Assembly (NCBI GenBank): GCA_030637065.1
Contig: DAOVVQ010000070.1
Coordinates: 1 to 14,494 of the forward strand
Length of the DNA: 14,494 bases
Direction: 5' to 3'
From: Planctomycetota bacterium
GTDB taxonomy: Bacteria > Planctomycetota > Phycisphaerae > Sedimentisphaerales > Anaerohalosphaeraceae
Part shown: piece by piece, positions 13,600 through 14,494 of the stretch
Numbering within the stretch: the first letter of the stretch is position 1
Layout: the number at the start of each line of letters is the position of its first letter
Translations under genes and position numbers: made by a program
Notes under the pieces: model-generated
What the model was told of the DNA's origin: nothing
What the model saw: only the letters and a program-made list of their open reading frames with translations
The model's database searches: none

Positions 13600-13701
13600 C
13601 CGCCCCAAACCGGCTCTTTAATTCCCTATCCCCAGCCGGCCCTCGACTCGATCCCACCCCCGTCAACACCGTTATGCCAACCGCCCGTTCTGATTTTCCG
13701 T

Positions 13702-13729
13702 TTGCCTTTCCAGCCAAGCCCGCTATAAT
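13702..13729 (+). promoter_or_regulatory. Candidate promoter of the OB/HD nuclease gene
   Basis: TTGCCT (13702-13707) and a perfect TATAAT (13724-13729) are spaced by 16 bases. The predicted start is near 13736, giving a leader of about 50 bases before the ATG at 13788. Confidence 0.6.
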
Positions 13730-13787
13730 TTCGCCTCGTGAGAGCAATATTACCAAAACCGATACTGAAACCGATCTGGAGCGAAAA

Positions 13788-14494
13788 ATGGCGCACCTGT
13801 TCATAAATGACCTGAAACCCGGCCAGCAGCTCAACGAAACCTACATGATCACCCAGCCGATCCTCCGAAACACCACCCGCGGCGACCTCTACATCGCGAT
13901 GTACCTCTCCGACCGAACCGGCAAGGCCAACGGACGAATGTGGCAGGTCTCCGAATCGCTCTACAACCAACTGCCCTCAGAGGGCTTCGTACAGGTCCGC
14001 GGCAAGAGCGAACTCTACCAAAACGCCATGCAGATCGTCATAAACGACATCCGGGTCATCGAATCCGACCAGGTCGCCCTCGAAGACTACATGCCCAAAA
14101 CCGACAAAGACGTCGCCGAGATGTTCACCCAGATTAAGGAAATGCTCGCCGCCGTCAAGGACCCCGCCCTAAAGGCCCTCATCGCCGCCTTCCTGGGCGA
14201 TTCCGACCTCATGAAACAATTCACCACCGCCCCAGCCGCAATGCAAATGCACCACGCATACCTCGGTGGCCTCCTCGAACACACCCACTCGATGCTCGCC
14301 GTCGCAACACAAATACTCCCCCTATATCCCAAAATCCAGGCCGACCTCGTACTGACAGCCGTATTCCTCCACGACATAGCCAAAACAAGGGAACTCTCAT
14401 ACGAAGTCGCATTCTCATACACCGACGCAGGACAACTCTTAGGCCACCTCGTTCTTGGAACACAAATGATAAAAGAAAAAGCAGCAATAATCGC
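13788..14494 (+). CDS. YhaM-like 3'-5' exoribonuclease (OB fold + HD domain), 3' truncated by window end
   Basis: The frame is open from the ATG at 13788 to the window edge (235 codons, no stop), so the C-terminus is missing. GGAG lies eight bases before the ATG. Residues about 15-92 form an OB-fold nucleic-acid-binding domain (ITQPILRNTTRGDLYIAMYLSDRTG, 21-45, read in two blocks; then GFVQVRGKSELYQ, 66-78). The HD phosphohydrolase domain starts near 150: MHHAYLGGLLEHTHSM (154-169) and AVFLHDIAKTREL (191-203) supply H165 and the H195-D196 pair, with GHLVLG at 219-224. This is the arrangement of YhaM/CbfI 3'-5' exoribonucleases of Firmicutes and many other bacteria. Domain order and motifs make the family call good; the exact substrate is inferred. 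Confidence 0.9.
   Translation, partial: MAHLFINDLKPGQQLNETYMITQPILRNTTRGDLYIAMYLSDRTGKANGRMWQVSESLYNQLPSEGFVQVRGKSELYQNAMQIVINDIRVIESDQVALEDYMPKTDKDVAEMFTQIKEMLAAVKDPALKALIAAFLGDSDLMKQFTTAPAAMQMHHAYLGGLLEHTHSMLAVATQILPLYPKIQADLVLTAVFLHDIAKTRELSYEVAFSYTDAGQLLGHLVLGTQMIKEKAAII

Overview
The window looks like a chromosomal housekeeping segment from a planctomycete, most likely of the Phycisphaerae or a related lineage. That placement is inference. It rests on a short secreted protein ending in a PEP-CTERM sorting signal (VPEPATIILL followed by KKR), an AsmA/TamB-like protein implying an outer membrane, an Ala/Pro-rich tail on ribosomal protein S2, and the overall gene style. No rRNA, tRNA, CRISPR array, prophage or insertion sequence is visible.

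Left arm (about 1-2942, plus strand): a large imperfect inverted repeat is followed by a class IV aminotransferase (PabC/D-amino-acid-transaminase type). Next come a NIF3-family metal protein and scpB (chromosome segregation), whose start overlaps the NIF3 stop as ATGA. Centre-left (2943-4500): two short palindromes, a minus-strand zinc-ribbon plus bacterial-PH membrane protein, then a third palindrome just upstream of fucU (L-fucose mutarotase, plus strand). fucU converges on a long minus-strand block.

Minus-strand block (12360 down to 4515): rpsB, tsf, pyrH, frr, an AsmA/TamB-like protein and a YihY/BrkB membrane protein. The first four form the classic translation/UMP-kinase cluster (S2, EF-Ts, UMP kinase, ribosome recycling factor). 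A strong intrinsic terminator sits between tsf and pyrH, so the cluster is probably not one uninterrupted transcript. The last two are envelope genes that may share its transcription.

Right arm (12361-14494): a roughly 600-base gene-free stretch holds the divergent promoters of rpsB and of the PEP-CTERM gene, an octamer tandem repeat and a long leader. It is followed by the PEP-CTERM protein and the 5' part of a YhaM-like OB-fold/HD-domain nuclease that runs off the window.

I did not find a convincing new multi-gene system. The most interesting unexplained signals are non-coding. They are a small family of palindromes (GTAGG-R-TGGG ... CCCA-Y-GCTG) with compensatory stem changes, the large 25-113 inverted repeat, degenerate 7- and 8-base-period repeats in several intergenic gaps, the tsf/pyrH terminator, and the repeat-rich leader of the PEP-CTERM gene.
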